Shown here one piece after another: positions 52,759 to 62,234 of a stretch of DNA of 64,000 nucleotides. The translations under genes and the position numbers were made by a program. Position 1 is the first letter of the stretch; every line of letters begins with the position of its first letter. Below the pieces are notes generated by a model, which was given only the letters and a program-made list of their open reading frames with translations, was not told the origin of the DNA and did not search any database. Origin of the DNA: Arthrobacter sp. 35W (GTDB taxonomy: Bacteria > Actinomycetota > Actinomycetes > Actinomycetales > Micrococcaceae); assembly GCF_000482545.1 (NCBI RefSeq), contig NZ_KI519454.1, forward strand, positions 124,001-188,000, read 5' to 3'.

Positions 52759-53600
52759 CGTGCGGTTCCGCCAATCGTGGAGTGTGTGGAGTGCAGGGGG
52801 GTGTATCCGGCCGATTCCTCCGCAGGGTCGTTCGCCACCAGGAGGTGGTTGACCAGCGGACGGAACATGGCCAGCGTGGGGGAGTCCACGCCGTCGTCCG
52901 TGATGATGGTGTCCACCCGGCTCAGCGGCGCAATGGAGGCCAGCGAGCGGACATTGAACTTGCTGTGGTCGGCCAGCACCACGAGCACGCGGGTGGCCTC
53001 GGCAAAGGCGGCGTTGGTGTCCGCCTCCTGCAGATTGGGGCTGGTCAGGCCGCGCTCGTGGTCGATCCCATGGACGCCCATGAAGCAGATGTCCGTGTTG
53101 AGCCGGCTGATGGACGCGCGCGCCACGGGCCCCACCAGGGCCTCCGAGGGGGTGCGCTCGCCGCCGGTGACGATGACCTTGGGTGCGGAGCTGTGCTGCT
53201 GCTGGTGGATCACCTCGGCCACCTTCAGGGAGTTGGTCACCACCGTCAGATCGTCCACCTGGTGCAGCATCGTGGCCAGCAGGTAGGTGGTGGTGCCGCC
53301 GGTCAGGGCCACCGTCATGCCCGGTTCCAGCAGGGACAGGGCAGCGGTGGCGATGGCGTTCTTGGCCTCCGGCTCGCGGTTCGCATTGGAGGAAAAGCCG
53401 GGCTCAACGGCGCTGAGCCGGGACAGGCGGGTGGCGCCGCCGTGGATCTTGCGGGCCAGCCCGGAGGTGTCCAGGGCCTCGATGTCGCGCCGGACGGTCA
53501 TTTCGCTGACGCCCAGCACTGTGGCAAGCTCTGCAACACGGACAGCCTCGTGGTGCTGGAGCTCCCTGAGGATGCGGGACTGCCGCTCGGGTGCCAACAT
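52755..53600 (-). CDS. DeoR-family regulator of the gal operon
   Basis: 281 residues. HTH at the N-terminus (RQSRILRELQHHEAVRVAEL, VSEMTVRRDIEAL), then a phosphosugar-sensing DeoRC domain (GGTTTYLLATML, VTNSLKVAEVI, GGERTPSEALVGPVA, DICFMGVHGID, ADHSKFNVRSL). ATG 53600 has GCAGGAGA upstream; a much longer open frame upstream has no coding character. It is the first gene of the galT-galK operon, so it likely senses a galactose-pathway phosphosugar and regulates this operon. Confidence 0.93.
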   Translation of the reverse strand: MLAPERQSRILRELQHHEAVRVAELATVLGVSEMTVRRDIEALDTSGLARKIHGGATRLSRLSAVEPGFSSNANREPEAKNAIATAALSLLEPGMTVALTGGTTTYLLATMLHQVDDLTVVTNSLKVAEVIHQQQHSSAPKVIVTGGERTPSEALVGPVARASISRLNTDICFMGVHGIDHERGLTSPNLQEADTNAAFAEATRVLVVLADHSKFNVRSLASIAPLSRVDTIITDDGVDSPTLAMFRPLVNHLLVANDPAEESAGYTPLHSTHSTIGGTAR

Positions 53601-53653
53601 CGTATTCTCCTGCCTGTGGTCCCGTTCCGGCGGGTGTGGCCGGTGATCGGGCA

Positions 53654-53685
53654 TTTCAAATTCGAAGAGATTCAAACAAAATATA
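53654..53685 (-). promoter_or_regulatory. AT-rich promoter/operator region of the DeoR-gal operon
   Basis: A minus-strand TATATT (53685-53680) could serve as the -10. Downstream lies TTTCAAATTCGAA with a second TTCAAA 16 bp along (53655-53660, 53671-53676), around the TTCGAA palindrome. These could be the DeoR operator. The -35 is not clear. The rest of 53601-53813 holds no gene. Confidence 0.45.
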
Positions 53686-53813
53686 ACACCCGGTCGAACG
53701 CTGCGCCAGAGCATTCTGTGGTGTGACGCACACGTGCGCCGGCCGTGGCCCGTGCCGGTCCGGCCGGCGGACGCTGCTGTGGCGCGGCGGGCAAAAAGTT
53801 GTACCGTGGTGCC

Positions 53814-54785
53814 ATGAACCCAGCGACCTCCACTGCCGCCCTGCCCTGCGCCACCGGCGCCCAGTTCACCCTCACCCGCGGCGGCGCCGTAGCACAGGTG
53901 GTGGCGCTGGCCGCCGGTCTGCGGCTCTTCGCCCGCGACGGCGTGGCCCTGACCGAGAGCTACGCGGACCACCAGATTGCGCCGGGCGCCGCGGGCATCA
54001 CGCTGGCCCCCTTCGCCAACCGCGTGGACGGCGGCCGCTGGCTGCTGGACGGCGCGGTGCAGCAGCTGGACATCACCGAGGTGGACCGGAACAACGCGAT
54101 CCACGGCCTGCTGCGCAACACCGCCTACACGGCGCTGGAATCCTCGGCGCACCATGTGCTCCTCGAGGCCGCCATCCACCCCCAGCACGGCTTCCCGTTC
54201 CTGCTGCGCCACCAGGTGCGCTACACGCTGGGTGAGGACGAAAACCTGCTGGTGGAGCAGACGCTGCTCAACGACGGCGCGGCCCGGGCCCCGTATGTGC
54301 TGGGCGCCCACCCCTACCTGTGCCTGGGCTCCGTTCCCACCGAGGAGCTCACCATCACGGTGCCCGCCGCCACGGTGGTGCTGGCCAACGAGCGCCTCAT
54401 CCCCACCGGCACCGCCGCCGTAGGCGGTGCAACGGACGCCGCCTCGGCCGCCGCGGGAGTGCCCGGCGGCGGCGTGGACCTGCGTGCCGGCCGCCTGGTG
54501 GGCGGGCTGTCCCTGGACAGCGCCTTCACCGGCCTGGATTTTGCCGGCGGCCGCGCCACCACCACATTGACGGCCCCCGATGGGCGCACGGTGTGGCTCT
54601 GGCAGGAGGAGGGTGCCGCCTATGTGCACATCTTCGCCACGGACAAGTTCCCCGGCCGCACCAAGGCCGTGGCCGTGGAACCGATGACAGGGCCCGCCAA
54701 TGCCTTCAACTCCGGGGACGGCCTGAACTGGCTGGAGCCCGGCTCCAGCGCCACGCTGCGCTGGGGGATCGGCGCCAGCCTGTAG
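53814..54785 (+). CDS. Aldose 1-epimerase (galactose mutarotase) family protein
   Basis: 323 residues. Seen: PFANRVDGGRW, the catalytic NNAIHGLLRN (His), YVLGAHPYLCLG (His), and AVAVEPMTGPANAFNSG (catalytic Glu). It interconverts sugar anomers before galactokinase. TACCGT (53802-53807) is 6 nt before the ATG, so it is likely leaderless. Divergent from the gal operon, which supports galactose as a substrate. Confidence 0.92.
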   Translation: MNPATSTAALPCATGAQFTLTRGGAVAQVVALAAGLRLFARDGVALTESYADHQIAPGAAGITLAPFANRVDGGRWLLDGAVQQLDITEVDRNNAIHGLLRNTAYTALESSAHHVLLEAAIHPQHGFPFLLRHQVRYTLGEDENLLVEQTLLNDGAARAPYVLGAHPYLCLGSVPTEELTITVPAATVVLANERLIPTGTAAVGGATDAASAAAGVPGGGVDLRAGRLVGGLSLDSAFTGLDFAGGRATTTLTAPDGRTVWLWQEEGAAYVHIFATDKFPGRTKAVAVEPMTGPANAFNSGDGLNWLEPGSSATLRWGIGASL

Positions 54786-54848
54786 CCCACCGGCGACGGA
54801 TGGTGGACGCGGTTTCAGTATTTTTCCACTCTGGGGAAGTATTGGACC

Positions 54849-56060
54849 ATGAAACTCGTTGCAGATCGGACCGCCCCCGCGCCCTTGGACGCCGACGCCG
54901 ATGTGTCCTACGGTCTCCGGGTTGCTGCCGCCTGGGCCTGGCGCCTGGGCCTGGTCATCGTCGTCGTCGGCGGGATCCTGTGGCTTTTGAGCATGGTCAC
55001 CCTGCTGGTCATCCCCATCATGGTGGCCGCCCTGCTGGCCGGATTGCTGCGCCCCATCGTCAATTGGCTGGTGAAGATCGGCCTGCACCGCGGCCTGGCC
55101 GTGGCCATCACGGAGCTCGGTCTGCTCGGTGGTGTGCTGGGCGCCCTGTTCCTGGTGGGCCGGCAGATGGTGGCCGGATTCGGCGCCCTGAAGGAACAGG
55201 CCGCTGCGGGTCTTGACCAGGTGCTGACCTGGCTCTCCGAGGGGCCGCTGCAGCTGAGCTCGGACCAGATCAGCGTCTACATCAACGACGCCGTCAAGGC
55301 GCTCCAGCAGAACAGCAGCTCCATCCTTTCCGGCGCGCTGAACTTTGGCACGAGCGCCGGACACTTCGCCGCGGGTCTGCTGCTGACCCTGTTCATCCTG
55401 ATTTTCTTCCTCCTGGAGGGGGAGCGGATCTGGACCTTCCTGGTCGGCCTGCTGCCCAAGCGCAGCCGCCGCGCCGTTGACGGTGCCGGGCACCGCGGCT
55501 GGATCTCCATGGTCAACTACGTGCGCATCCAGCTGTTTGTGGCGGCCGTGGACGCCATCGGCATCGGCGTAGGCGCCGCGGTCATCGGCGTCCCGCTGGC
55601 CCTGCCGCTCGCGGTGCTGGTGCTGCTGGGTTCCTTCATTCCCGTGATCGGTGCGCTGGTCACCGGCGCCGTCGCCGTCCTCCTGGCCCTGGTCGCCAAC
55701 GGCTGGGTGAACGCGCTGATCATGCTGGCCATTGTGCTGCTGGTCCAGCAGGCCGAGAGCCACCTGCTCCAGCCCCTGGTCATGGGCCGCGCCGTCTCGC
55801 TCCACCCGGTGGCAGTGATCCTGGCCGTTGCCGCAGGCTCCGGCGTGGCGGGCATCCCCGGCGCCCTCTTCGCGGTGCCGCTGCTGGCGGTGGCCAATTC
55901 CGCCATCCGCTACATTGCCTCCCGAGGCTGGGCGGAACTGCCCGACGCCGAACCTGGGCCGGGCACGCCGCCGTCGACCCTCCCCTCCAACACTTTGACC
56001 CCTGAAGCTGCGGCGCCCTCCGGCTCCGCAGTGCCGCACATCGAGAAAGAGAACCGCTAG
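54849..56060 (+). CDS. AI-2E family (PerM-type) membrane transporter
   Basis: 403 residues with about seven to eight helices (RLGLVIVVVGGILWLLSMVT, LVIPIMVAALLAGLLRPIV, AAGLLLTLFILIFFLL, VIGVPLALPLAVLVLLGSFI). The family motif region PVIGALVTGAVAVLLALVANG and QAESHLLQPLVMGRAVSLHP is clear. The family includes exporters of uncertain substrates. Its stop overlaps the ilvA start by one base. Confidence 0.9.
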   Translation: MKLVADRTAPAPLDADADVSYGLRVAAAWAWRLGLVIVVVGGILWLLSMVTLLVIPIMVAALLAGLLRPIVNWLVKIGLHRGLAVAITELGLLGGVLGALFLVGRQMVAGFGALKEQAAAGLDQVLTWLSEGPLQLSSDQISVYINDAVKALQQNSSSILSGALNFGTSAGHFAAGLLLTLFILIFFLLEGERIWTFLVGLLPKRSRRAVDGAGHRGWISMVNYVRIQLFVAAVDAIGIGVGAAVIGVPLALPLAVLVLLGSFIPVIGALVTGAVAVLLALVANGWVNALIMLAIVLLVQQAESHLLQPLVMGRAVSLHPVAVILAVAAGSGVAGIPGALFAVPLLAVANSAIRYIASRGWAELPDAEPGPGTPPSTLPSNTLTPEAAAPSGSAVPHIEKENR

Positions 56061-57298
56061 TGAACGCCCTGAGCGATCTTCCTGTAACCCTCAAAGACGT
56101 CGAAGCAGCCGCGGAGCTGTTGGCAGACATTACCGCCGTGACGCCCATTGAGAGTTCGCGGGCGCTGGGGGCCATCTGTGGCGCGGATGTCTATTTCAAG
56201 TGCGAAAACCTGCAGCGTGCCGGTTCCTTCAAGGTCCGCGGCGCCTATGTGCGCATGGCCAAGCTGGATGCCGCCGAGCGTGCCCGCGGCGTGGTGGCGG
56301 CCTCCGCCGGAAACCACGCCCAGGGTGTGGCCGTCGCCGCGAAGAGCCTGGGCATCAAGGCCCGCATCTACATGCCGCTCGGCGTGGCCCTGCCCAAGCT
56401 GGCCGCCACCCGAAGCCACGGCGCCGAGGTGGTGCTGCACGGCCACAATGTGGACGAGTCCCTGGCCGAGGCGCAGCGCTACGCCGATGAGACGGGCGCA
56501 GTGTTTGTTCACCCCTTCGACAATGTGGACGTGGTGGCCGGACAGGGCACCATCGGCCTGGAGATCCTGGACCAGCTTCCCAACGTGGACACCGTGCTGA
56601 TGGGCGTGGGCGGCGGCGGACTGCTGGCCGGTGTGGCCGTGGCCATCAAGACCCGCGCCAAGGAGCTGGGCCGGGAGATCCGCATCATCGGCGTGCAGGC
56701 GGAGAACGCCGCCGCCTACCCGCCCTCGCTCGCCGCTGACGCCCTGGTGCCGCTGAAGAAGGTCTCCACCATGGCCGATGGCATCGCCGTCGGGCGCCCC
56801 GGGCAGCTGCCCTTCTCCATCATCCGCGAACTGGTGGACGACGTCGTCACCGTCAGCGAGGATGCCCTGGCCCGGGCCCTGGTGTTCATGCTGGAGCGCG
56901 CCAAGCTGGTGGTGGAGCCGGCGGGCGCCGTCGGCGTGGCGGCCCTGATGGAGGGCAAGATCGAAAACCCGGGCACGACGGCGGTGATCCTCTCCGGCGG
57001 CAACATCGACCCGATGCTGATGCTCAAGGTGATCCAGCGTGGTCTGGCCGCGGCGGGCCGGTTCATGACGGTGCGGATGATGCTGGACGACCGCCCGGGC
57101 TCGCTGGCCACCATTTCGCGCATCATCGCCGAGAACGATGCCAATGTCACCGGCGTGGACCACACGCGTGTGGGCGGCTCGATCTCCATGGGCGATGTCT
57201 CCATCACGGTGAACCTGGAAACCAAGGGGCATGAGCACTGCGAGCTGGTGCTGACGGCGCTCCGCGCGGAGGGCTTCCAGCCGATCGTCGTGCACTAA
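56060..57298 (+). CDS. ilvA: Threonine ammonia-lyase
   Basis: 412 residues. PLP enzyme of fold type II with FKCENLQRAGSFKVRGAYV (Lys), VVAASAGNHAQGVAVAAK, PLP-phosphate loop GVGGGGLLAGVAVAIK and AGAVGVAALMEGK, and a single C-terminal ACT domain (LDDRPGSLATISRIIAEND). It deaminates threonine to 2-oxobutyrate, for isoleucine synthesis or catabolism. The single-ACT length is the shorter form. GTG start one base inside the previous stop. Confidence 0.94.
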   Translation: MNALSDLPVTLKDVEAAAELLADITAVTPIESSRALGAICGADVYFKCENLQRAGSFKVRGAYVRMAKLDAAERARGVVAASAGNHAQGVAVAAKSLGIKARIYMPLGVALPKLAATRSHGAEVVLHGHNVDESLAEAQRYADETGAVFVHPFDNVDVVAGQGTIGLEILDQLPNVDTVLMGVGGGGLLAGVAVAIKTRAKELGREIRIIGVQAENAAAYPPSLAADALVPLKKVSTMADGIAVGRPGQLPFSIIRELVDDVVTVSEDALARALVFMLERAKLVVEPAGAVGVAALMEGKIENPGTTAVILSGGNIDPMLMLKVIQRGLAAAGRFMTVRMMLDDRPGSLATISRIIAENDANVTGVDHTRVGGSISMGDVSITVNLETKGHEHCELVLTALRAEGFQPIVVH

Positions 57299-57304
57299 AA
57301 CGAC

Positions 57305-57364
57305 AACTGGGGCGCAGAAACTGCAGAGAATCCGCGGATTCCGTGCAGTTTCTGCGCCCCAGTT
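57305..57364. repeat. Intergenic palindrome, AACTGGGGCGCAG variant, copy 9
   Basis: Perfect 21-bp arms (57305-57325 and 57344-57364) enclose a 14-bp palindrome GAATCCGCGGATTC. It separates the convergent ilvA and greA genes and shares arm sequence with copy 8 (AACTGxGGCGCAGxAACTGC). Confidence 0.9.
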
Positions 57365-57379
57365 TCGTATAAGAAACAG

Positions 57380-57874
57380 TTAGCCGGTGAAGGGCTTGGC
57401 GGAGATGATCTCCACGGGGATTTCCTTGCCGTTGGGGGCGGTGTAGCTGAGGGTGTCGCCGGCCTTGTGGCCTTGGATGGCTGCGCCCAGCGGGGACTTC
57501 TCGGAGAAGACGTCCAGATCGGTGTCGCCGGCAACTTCGCGGCTGCCCAGCAGGAACGTGGTCTCATCGCCTGCGATGGTGGCAACCACCAGCATGCCCG
57601 GCTCCACGATGCCGTCGTCGGCCGGGGCCTCACCCACGTGGGCGTCGCGCAGCAGCGCTGTCAGCTGGCGGATGCGGGCCTCGATCTTGCCCTGCTCGTC
57701 CTTGGCAGCGTGGTAGCCGCCGTTCTCCTTGAGGTCGCCCTCGGAGCGGGCCTGTTCGATCTTCTTGACGATCTCGGCGCGGCCGGGGCCGGAGAGGTGT
57801 TCCAGCTCGACCGACAGACGATCGAAGGCTTCCTGGGTGAGCCAGGCAGCGGGTGCACTGTTGGTGGTAGACAC
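57380..57874 (-). CDS. greA: Transcription elongation factor GreA
   Basis: 164 residues. The N-terminal coiled coil ends in the acidic tip EGDLKENGGYHAAKDEQG, and the C-terminal FKBP-like domain shows LGSREVAGDTDLDVFSEKSPLG and HKAGDTLSYTAPNGKEIPVEI in parts. It rescues backtracked RNA polymerase. GTG 57874 with AAGGAG 7 nt upstream. 197 nt separate it from the next gene; a TAATAC in that gap may be its -10. Confidence 0.95.
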   Translation of the reverse strand: MSTTNSAPAAWLTQEAFDRLSVELEHLSGPGRAEIVKKIEQARSEGDLKENGGYHAAKDEQGKIEARIRQLTALLRDAHVGEAPADDGIVEPGMLVVATIAGDETTFLLGSREVAGDTDLDVFSEKSPLGAAIQGHKAGDTLSYTAPNGKEIPVEIISAKPFTG

Positions 57875-58071
57875 GTACAACTCCTTGAAGAGGATAAAAC
57901 CGAGAGGGTCGAGCTAAGCGGATCTTGTGAAAAGAACCGGCAAGCAAAGACCCCGCCGGGGCGGCACACAGGCCAACCAAGCGGGGCGGAGGTATTAGAC
58001 AAGTGTAGGCAAGAACACGCCTTAACCCAAGCAGGGCGCGGCGGAGGGGGCCCGGGGGCCGTGTGCCGGGC

Positions 58072-58512
58072 CTAGGGCTGCTTGACGATCCAGCAGCTGT
58101 CGACGACGCCTGTCACGGCGGGTGAATCGGTCCGCACGTGCACGCGCAGCGCCGTCGTGCGTCCCGAATCGGAGCCCTCGGAGCTGCTGTTGGGGCCGAT
58201 GGTGGCGACATTCCAGCCGACCACGGCGTAGGTGGCGTCCATGGCCTTCACGGCGCACTGGGCGGTGTCCGCGGGATCCTTGGTGACCTGCAGGTCAACC
58301 TCCGTCAGAGTGGCGTCAACCACCGAATATCCCACCAGCTTGTTCACCACCGGGGCCTCACCGCGGCCCAGTGCCAGCCAGGCCACGAAGGCCAGCGCCA
58401 GCACGGCGGCAACGGCCAACCAGACCACTTTTGCCCGGCGGCCGAGTGCGCGCTTGGGCGCACCGTAGCGATTGGCTACGCTGGTAGTTGCTGAGGAATT
58501 GGATACAGTCAC
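58072..58512 (-). CDS. DUF4307 domain-containing membrane protein
   Basis: About 146 residues from GTG 58512; the frame is open nine codons further. Short basic N-terminus, one membrane helix (VVWLAVAAVLALAFVAWLAL), then an extracytoplasmic beta-rich domain with VDLQVTKDPADTAQCAVKAM and VVDSCWIVKQP; the two Cys may form a disulfide. DUF4307 proteins lie between greA and mca in many Actinobacteria. Function unknown. Confidence 0.87.
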   Translation of the reverse strand: MTVSNSSATTSVANRYGAPKRALGRRAKVVWLAVAAVLALAFVAWLALGRGEAPVVNKLVGYSVVDATLTEVDLQVTKDPADTAQCAVKAMDATYAVVGWNVATIGPNSSSEGSDSGRTTALRVHVRTDSPAVTGVVDSCWIVKQP

Positions 58513-58649
58513 AGAAGTCCACTTTGGTTGTGGGACCACGGGTTCTACGCCGCAGGCTCTTGTGATCCGCTTGCACGGATCCGGACCTTGACAGTTTATC
58601 GTTCATTTTGATTGCGGATGTTTTCATCCAGGTCCGAAAGGAAAGCCCC

Positions 58650-59558
58650 ATGGCCACCAAAGAGGGGCTCCCCGACGGGGGGCTGCGCCTGCTCACCGTG
58701 CACGCCCACCCCGACGACGAGGCGTCCAAGGGCGCGGCCATGATGGCCGGCTACGCAGCCTCCGGCGTCGGCGTGATGGTGGCCACGTGCACCGGTGGCG
58801 AGCGGGGCGGCATCCAGAACCCCCGCATGGAGGGCGACCCGCACTCGGCCCGCGACATGGGCGGCGCCCGCCGCCTGGAGATGGCCCGCGCCGCGGCCCT
58901 GCTGGGCATCGAGCACCGCTGGCTCGGCTTCACGGATTCCGGCCTGCCGGAGGGGGATCCGCTGCCGGACCTGCCCGCAGGCTGCTTCGCCCTGGCGCCG
59001 CTGGAGATTGCCGCGGAGCCGCTGGTGCGCCTGGTCCGCCGCTTCAAGCCGCACGTGATCGTCTCCTACGACGAAAACGGCGGCTACCCGCACCCCGACC
59101 ACATCATGGCCCACCGCGTGGCCGTGGAGGCCTTCAACGCCGCGGGGGACCCGGAGAAGTACCCCAATGCGGGCGAGCCGTGGATGCCGTCGAAGCTCTA
59201 CTACGACCTCGCCTTCAACCCCCAGCGTTTCCGTGCCCTGCACTTTGCCCTGGAGGAGGCGGGCATCCAGTCGCCCTTTGCCGAGCGGCTGGCGGCCTGG
59301 CTGGAGTCCGACGCCGATGGGCACGCCCCGCCGGTGAGTCCGCACCCGACCACCACGCAGATCGACTGCGGCGACTACTTTGAACTCCGCGAGGCGGCCC
59401 TGCGCGCGCACGCCACCCAGGTGGATCCGGATGGCTTCTTCTTCGCCGTTTCGGCCGAGATGCAGCGCAAGGTGTGGCCGTGGGAGGACTACTCGCTGAT
59501 TGAATCCCGGGTGAAGACCTCCGTGCCCGAGCACGACCTCTTTGCTGGCCTACGATAG
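58650..59558 (+). CDS. mca: Mycothiol S-conjugate amidase
   Basis: 302 residues. LmbE-like zinc amidase: TVHAHPDDEASKGAAMM (zinc HPDDE), TGGERGGIQNPRME, HRWLGFTDSGLPEGDPLPDL and YDENGGYPHPDHIMAHR, all close to Mca rather than MshB. It cleaves mycothiol-toxin conjugates so the mercapturic acid can be exported. Its presence implies a mycothiol-making actinobacterium. ATG 58650 has GAAAGGAAAG upstream. Position after greA/DUF4307 is conserved. Confidence 0.93.
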   Translation: MATKEGLPDGGLRLLTVHAHPDDEASKGAAMMAGYAASGVGVMVATCTGGERGGIQNPRMEGDPHSARDMGGARRLEMARAAALLGIEHRWLGFTDSGLPEGDPLPDLPAGCFALAPLEIAAEPLVRLVRRFKPHVIVSYDENGGYPHPDHIMAHRVAVEAFNAAGDPEKYPNAGEPWMPSKLYYDLAFNPQRFRALHFALEEAGIQSPFAERLAAWLESDADGHAPPVSPHPTTTQIDCGDYFELREAALRAHATQVDPDGFFFAVSAEMQRKVWPWEDYSLIESRVKTSVPEHDLFAGLR

Positions 59559-59635
59559 ATAGTTGGCGGGCCTGTGCCCGCCCTCGCATGCCAACAGGGG
59601 TTTTTCCTGCCACGGGGACCAACGAAAGACTGAAT

Positions 59636-60016
59636 GTGCACTCTTTGATCTTGCAGTTCGACACCACCACGCCGTCGGGCGATCCCACGCTGCGCCCGGG
59701 GCTGGACCCGAACCAGGTCAGCCCCGGTTTCCTGGGGTTCATCATCACGTTCGGCATTGTGGTGGTGATGTTCTTCCTGATCCGCGACATGGTCAAGCGC
59801 ATCCGGCGCGTCCGCTACCGTGAGCAGGTCTCCGACGACGCCGTTGCCGCCGGTGCTCCAGCAGGCGCCGCCGGCGCACACAAGGTCGGCGGCAGCCACG
59901 GGCCCGACGCCGAGTACCTCACCCAAGGTGTCGACGCAGCAGGAACGTCCGGCGGCGCTGCGGCGCCCGCGGACGGCACCGAGACTGATGAGCCCGGAAC
60001 GCCCCGCAGGGACTAG
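59636..60016 (+). CDS. Small single-pass membrane protein
   Basis: 126 residues from GTG 59636. One helix (GFLGFIITFGIVVVMFFLIRD, about 32-52), then a basic patch (VKRIRRVRYREQ) and a low-complexity Ala/Gly tail. It occupies the conserved position between mca and the DUF255 gene, so it is probably real although no function is known. Its end overlaps the next gene by 29 nt. Confidence 0.75.
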   Translation: MHSLILQFDTTTPSGDPTLRPGLDPNQVSPGFLGFIITFGIVVVMFFLIRDMVKRIRRVRYREQVSDDAVAAGAPAGAAGAHKVGGSHGPDAEYLTQGVDAAGTSGGAAAPADGTETDEPGTPRRD

Positions 60017-62210
60017 CTCCGAGGGGGCCAACCCGCCGCCCCGCCCCGCACCAGGGGGAGGGGCCAATCTGCTGGCCGGCGAGCCGTCGGCGTATCTGCG
60101 CCAGCATGCGGACAACCCCGTGCATTGGCAGCCGTTTTCGGACGCGGCCTTTGCCCAGGCCAGCGCCCGGGATGTGCCCATTTTCCTGTCGATCGGCTAT
60201 GCGGCCTGCCATTGGTGCCATGTCATGGCGTCGGAATCCTTCGAAGATCCCGGCGTCGCGGCGTACCTGAACAGCAATTTTGTCGCCATCAAGGTGGACC
60301 GCGAGGAGCGCCCGGATGTGGACGCCGTCTACATGGCCGCCACCCAGGCCATCAGCGGCGCCGGCGGCTGGCCGATGAGCGTCTTCCTGGCCCCCGACGG
60401 CCGGGCCTTCCATGCCGGCACCTACTTCCCGCCCACCCCGCTGCCGGGGCGGCCCTCGTTCCGCCAGGTCCTTCAGGCCGTGGTGGAGGCCTGGACCGAA
60501 CGCCGCGCGGCGGTGGAGGACAGCGCGGGCGAGCTCACGGCCATCCTGGCCGGATCGGCTCTGGCCCCGGTCGCCACGAAGTCCGTCCCCGGCTCCTGGC
60601 TGTACGGCGGCGCGCTGGACACGCTGCTGGCTGATGCCGCCCACGCGCTGGCGGCGGCCGAGGACCCGGAGCACGGCGGCTTTGGCGGCGCACCGAAGTT
60701 CCCGCCGACGCCGGCCCTGGAATTCCTCCTGAGGCATGCCGCCGGGCCCACGGATTCCGCGGCTGACTCTGTGGACGTGGCCCGGGGCGTGGCCGCGCGG
60801 ACGCTGTCGGCGATGGCCAATTCGGCGCTCTACGACCAGCTCGCCGGCGGCTTCGCTCGGTACTCGGTGACGGCGGACTGGTCGCTGCCGCACTTTGAAA
60901 AAATGCTGTACGACAACGCCGGGCTGCTGCGCGTCTACGCCCACTGGCTCCGGCTGCCCGGGGGCGGTGCAGTCCTGCACGGAGATGCCTTCCCGGCAGC
61001 GGAGGCACGACGCGCCGCGGCCGGCACCGCGCGCTGGATGCTGGCGGAGCTGCGCCTGCCCGGTGGTGCCTTCGCCTCCTCGCTGGATGCCGACACGGTG
61101 GTGGCGGGTGTGCACCAGGAGGGCGGGACCTACCTGTGGACCGCCTCGGAGCTTGAGGAGGCTGCACGTGCCGCGGGCCTGCCGGGCGAGGGCTTGTGGG
61201 CTGCGCGCTTGATGGGCGTCGGCGCCGAGCCCGCCCCGCTGCACCCGGCGCGGCCGCTGGATGCGGGCAGCCGCGGCCGCTGGGAGGCCCTGGCCCCGGC
61301 CCTGGCTGCCGCGCGGAACCTGCGCGCGCAGCCCGCCCGCGACGACAAGGTGGTGGCCGGCTGGAACGGCATGGCCGTGGCGGCCCTGGCCGATGCCGCC
61401 CAGGTGCTGGAGGATCCGCGGTTGCTGGCGGCCGCGGTGGCCGCGGCAGCATACCTCTGGGAGGTCCACTGGGACGGCGCCGTGCTGTCCAGGGTGTCCC
61501 ACGAGGGCGCCGCGCGCGGCATCGCCGGGCTGCTGGAGGACTATGCCGCCTGCGCGGAGGGGTTCCTGGCGCTCTACGCGGCCACGGGGGACGGGGAGTG
61601 GTTCCTGCGGGCAGGCACGCTCCTGGACGCCGCCGTCGACCGTTTTGCCAGCGGCGGGCTGCTCCGGGAGGTTCCGGACGCGCCCGGCCCGTTGCACAAT
61701 GCCGCCGGCGGGCCGCTCGCCGCCGATCCGTTCGACAATGCGACGGCCAGCGGGTCCGCCGTCTTTGCCGCGGCGCTGCTGGCCCATGCCGGCTACAGCG
61801 GATCCGCCAGGCACCGCAGCATGGCCGAGGGCATTCTGGACACGCTGCCGGCCCTGGCCCGCCGCGCCCCACGGGTGGCGGGGGGAGCGCTTGCCGTCGC
61901 CGCGGCACTGCAGGCCGGCCCGCTGGAGGTGGCCGTCGTCGGCCCCGACACGGACGCCACGCGGGATCTGGTGCGCACCGCGGCCCGCTCCGCCTCGCCG
62001 GGCATGGTGCTGGCCGTCCGGTTCACGGATGGTGCCCCCGATGGTGCCCCCGGCGTCGCCGCTAATCCTGGGACCGATGTGGTGCCGCTGCTGCGGGACC
62101 GGCCACCGGCGTCCGACGGCGGGCCGCTGGCCTATGTGTGCCGCGGCATGGTCTGCGCCCTCCCCGTGGGGACGCCGCAGGAGCTGGCGGCCCGGCTGGC
62201 ACAGCCCTGA
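59988..62210 (+). CDS. DUF255/thioredoxin-domain protein (YyaL/SPATA20 family)
   Basis: 740 residues from ATG 59988. The N-terminal thioredoxin-like domain has PVHWQPFSDAAFAQA, SIGYAACHWCHVMASESF (CxxC) and VKVDREERPDVDAVYM. A long (alpha/alpha)6-type helical domain follows (FGGAPKFPPTPALEFLLRHA, FARYSVTADWSLPHFEKMLY, DDKVVAGWNGMAVAALADAA). Family function is not settled; fusion of thioredoxin and glycosidase-like folds is usual. It overlaps the preceding small gene. Confidence 0.93.
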   Translation: MSPERPAGTSSEGANPPPRPAPGGGANLLAGEPSAYLRQHADNPVHWQPFSDAAFAQASARDVPIFLSIGYAACHWCHVMASESFEDPGVAAYLNSNFVAIKVDREERPDVDAVYMAATQAISGAGGWPMSVFLAPDGRAFHAGTYFPPTPLPGRPSFRQVLQAVVEAWTERRAAVEDSAGELTAILAGSALAPVATKSVPGSWLYGGALDTLLADAAHALAAAEDPEHGGFGGAPKFPPTPALEFLLRHAAGPTDSAADSVDVARGVAARTLSAMANSALYDQLAGGFARYSVTADWSLPHFEKMLYDNAGLLRVYAHWLRLPGGGAVLHGDAFPAAEARRAAAGTARWMLAELRLPGGAFASSLDADTVVAGVHQEGGTYLWTASELEEAARAAGLPGEGLWAARLMGVGAEPAPLHPARPLDAGSRGRWEALAPALAAARNLRAQPARDDKVVAGWNGMAVAALADAAQVLEDPRLLAAAVAAAAYLWEVHWDGAVLSRVSHEGAARGIAGLLEDYAACAEGFLALYAATGDGEWFLRAGTLLDAAVDRFASGGLLREVPDAPGPLHNAAGGPLAADPFDNATASGSAVFAAALLAHAGYSGSARHRSMAEGILDTLPALARRAPRVAGGALAVAAALQAGPLEVAVVGPDTDATRDLVRTAARSASPGMVLAVRFTDGAPDGAPGVAANPGTDVVPLLRDRPPASDGGPLAYVCRGMVCALPVGTPQELAARLAQP

Positions 62211-62234
62211 CAGGCACCGTCCCAGCGGCCGGGC

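Noticed and set aside
53601-56039. Very long minus-strand open frame upstream of the DeoR gene
   Set aside because: It runs antisense to the mutarotase and AI-2E transporter genes, whose products have clear motifs, and its translation is low-complexity. A good ribosome site and family N-terminus mark 53600 as the true start.
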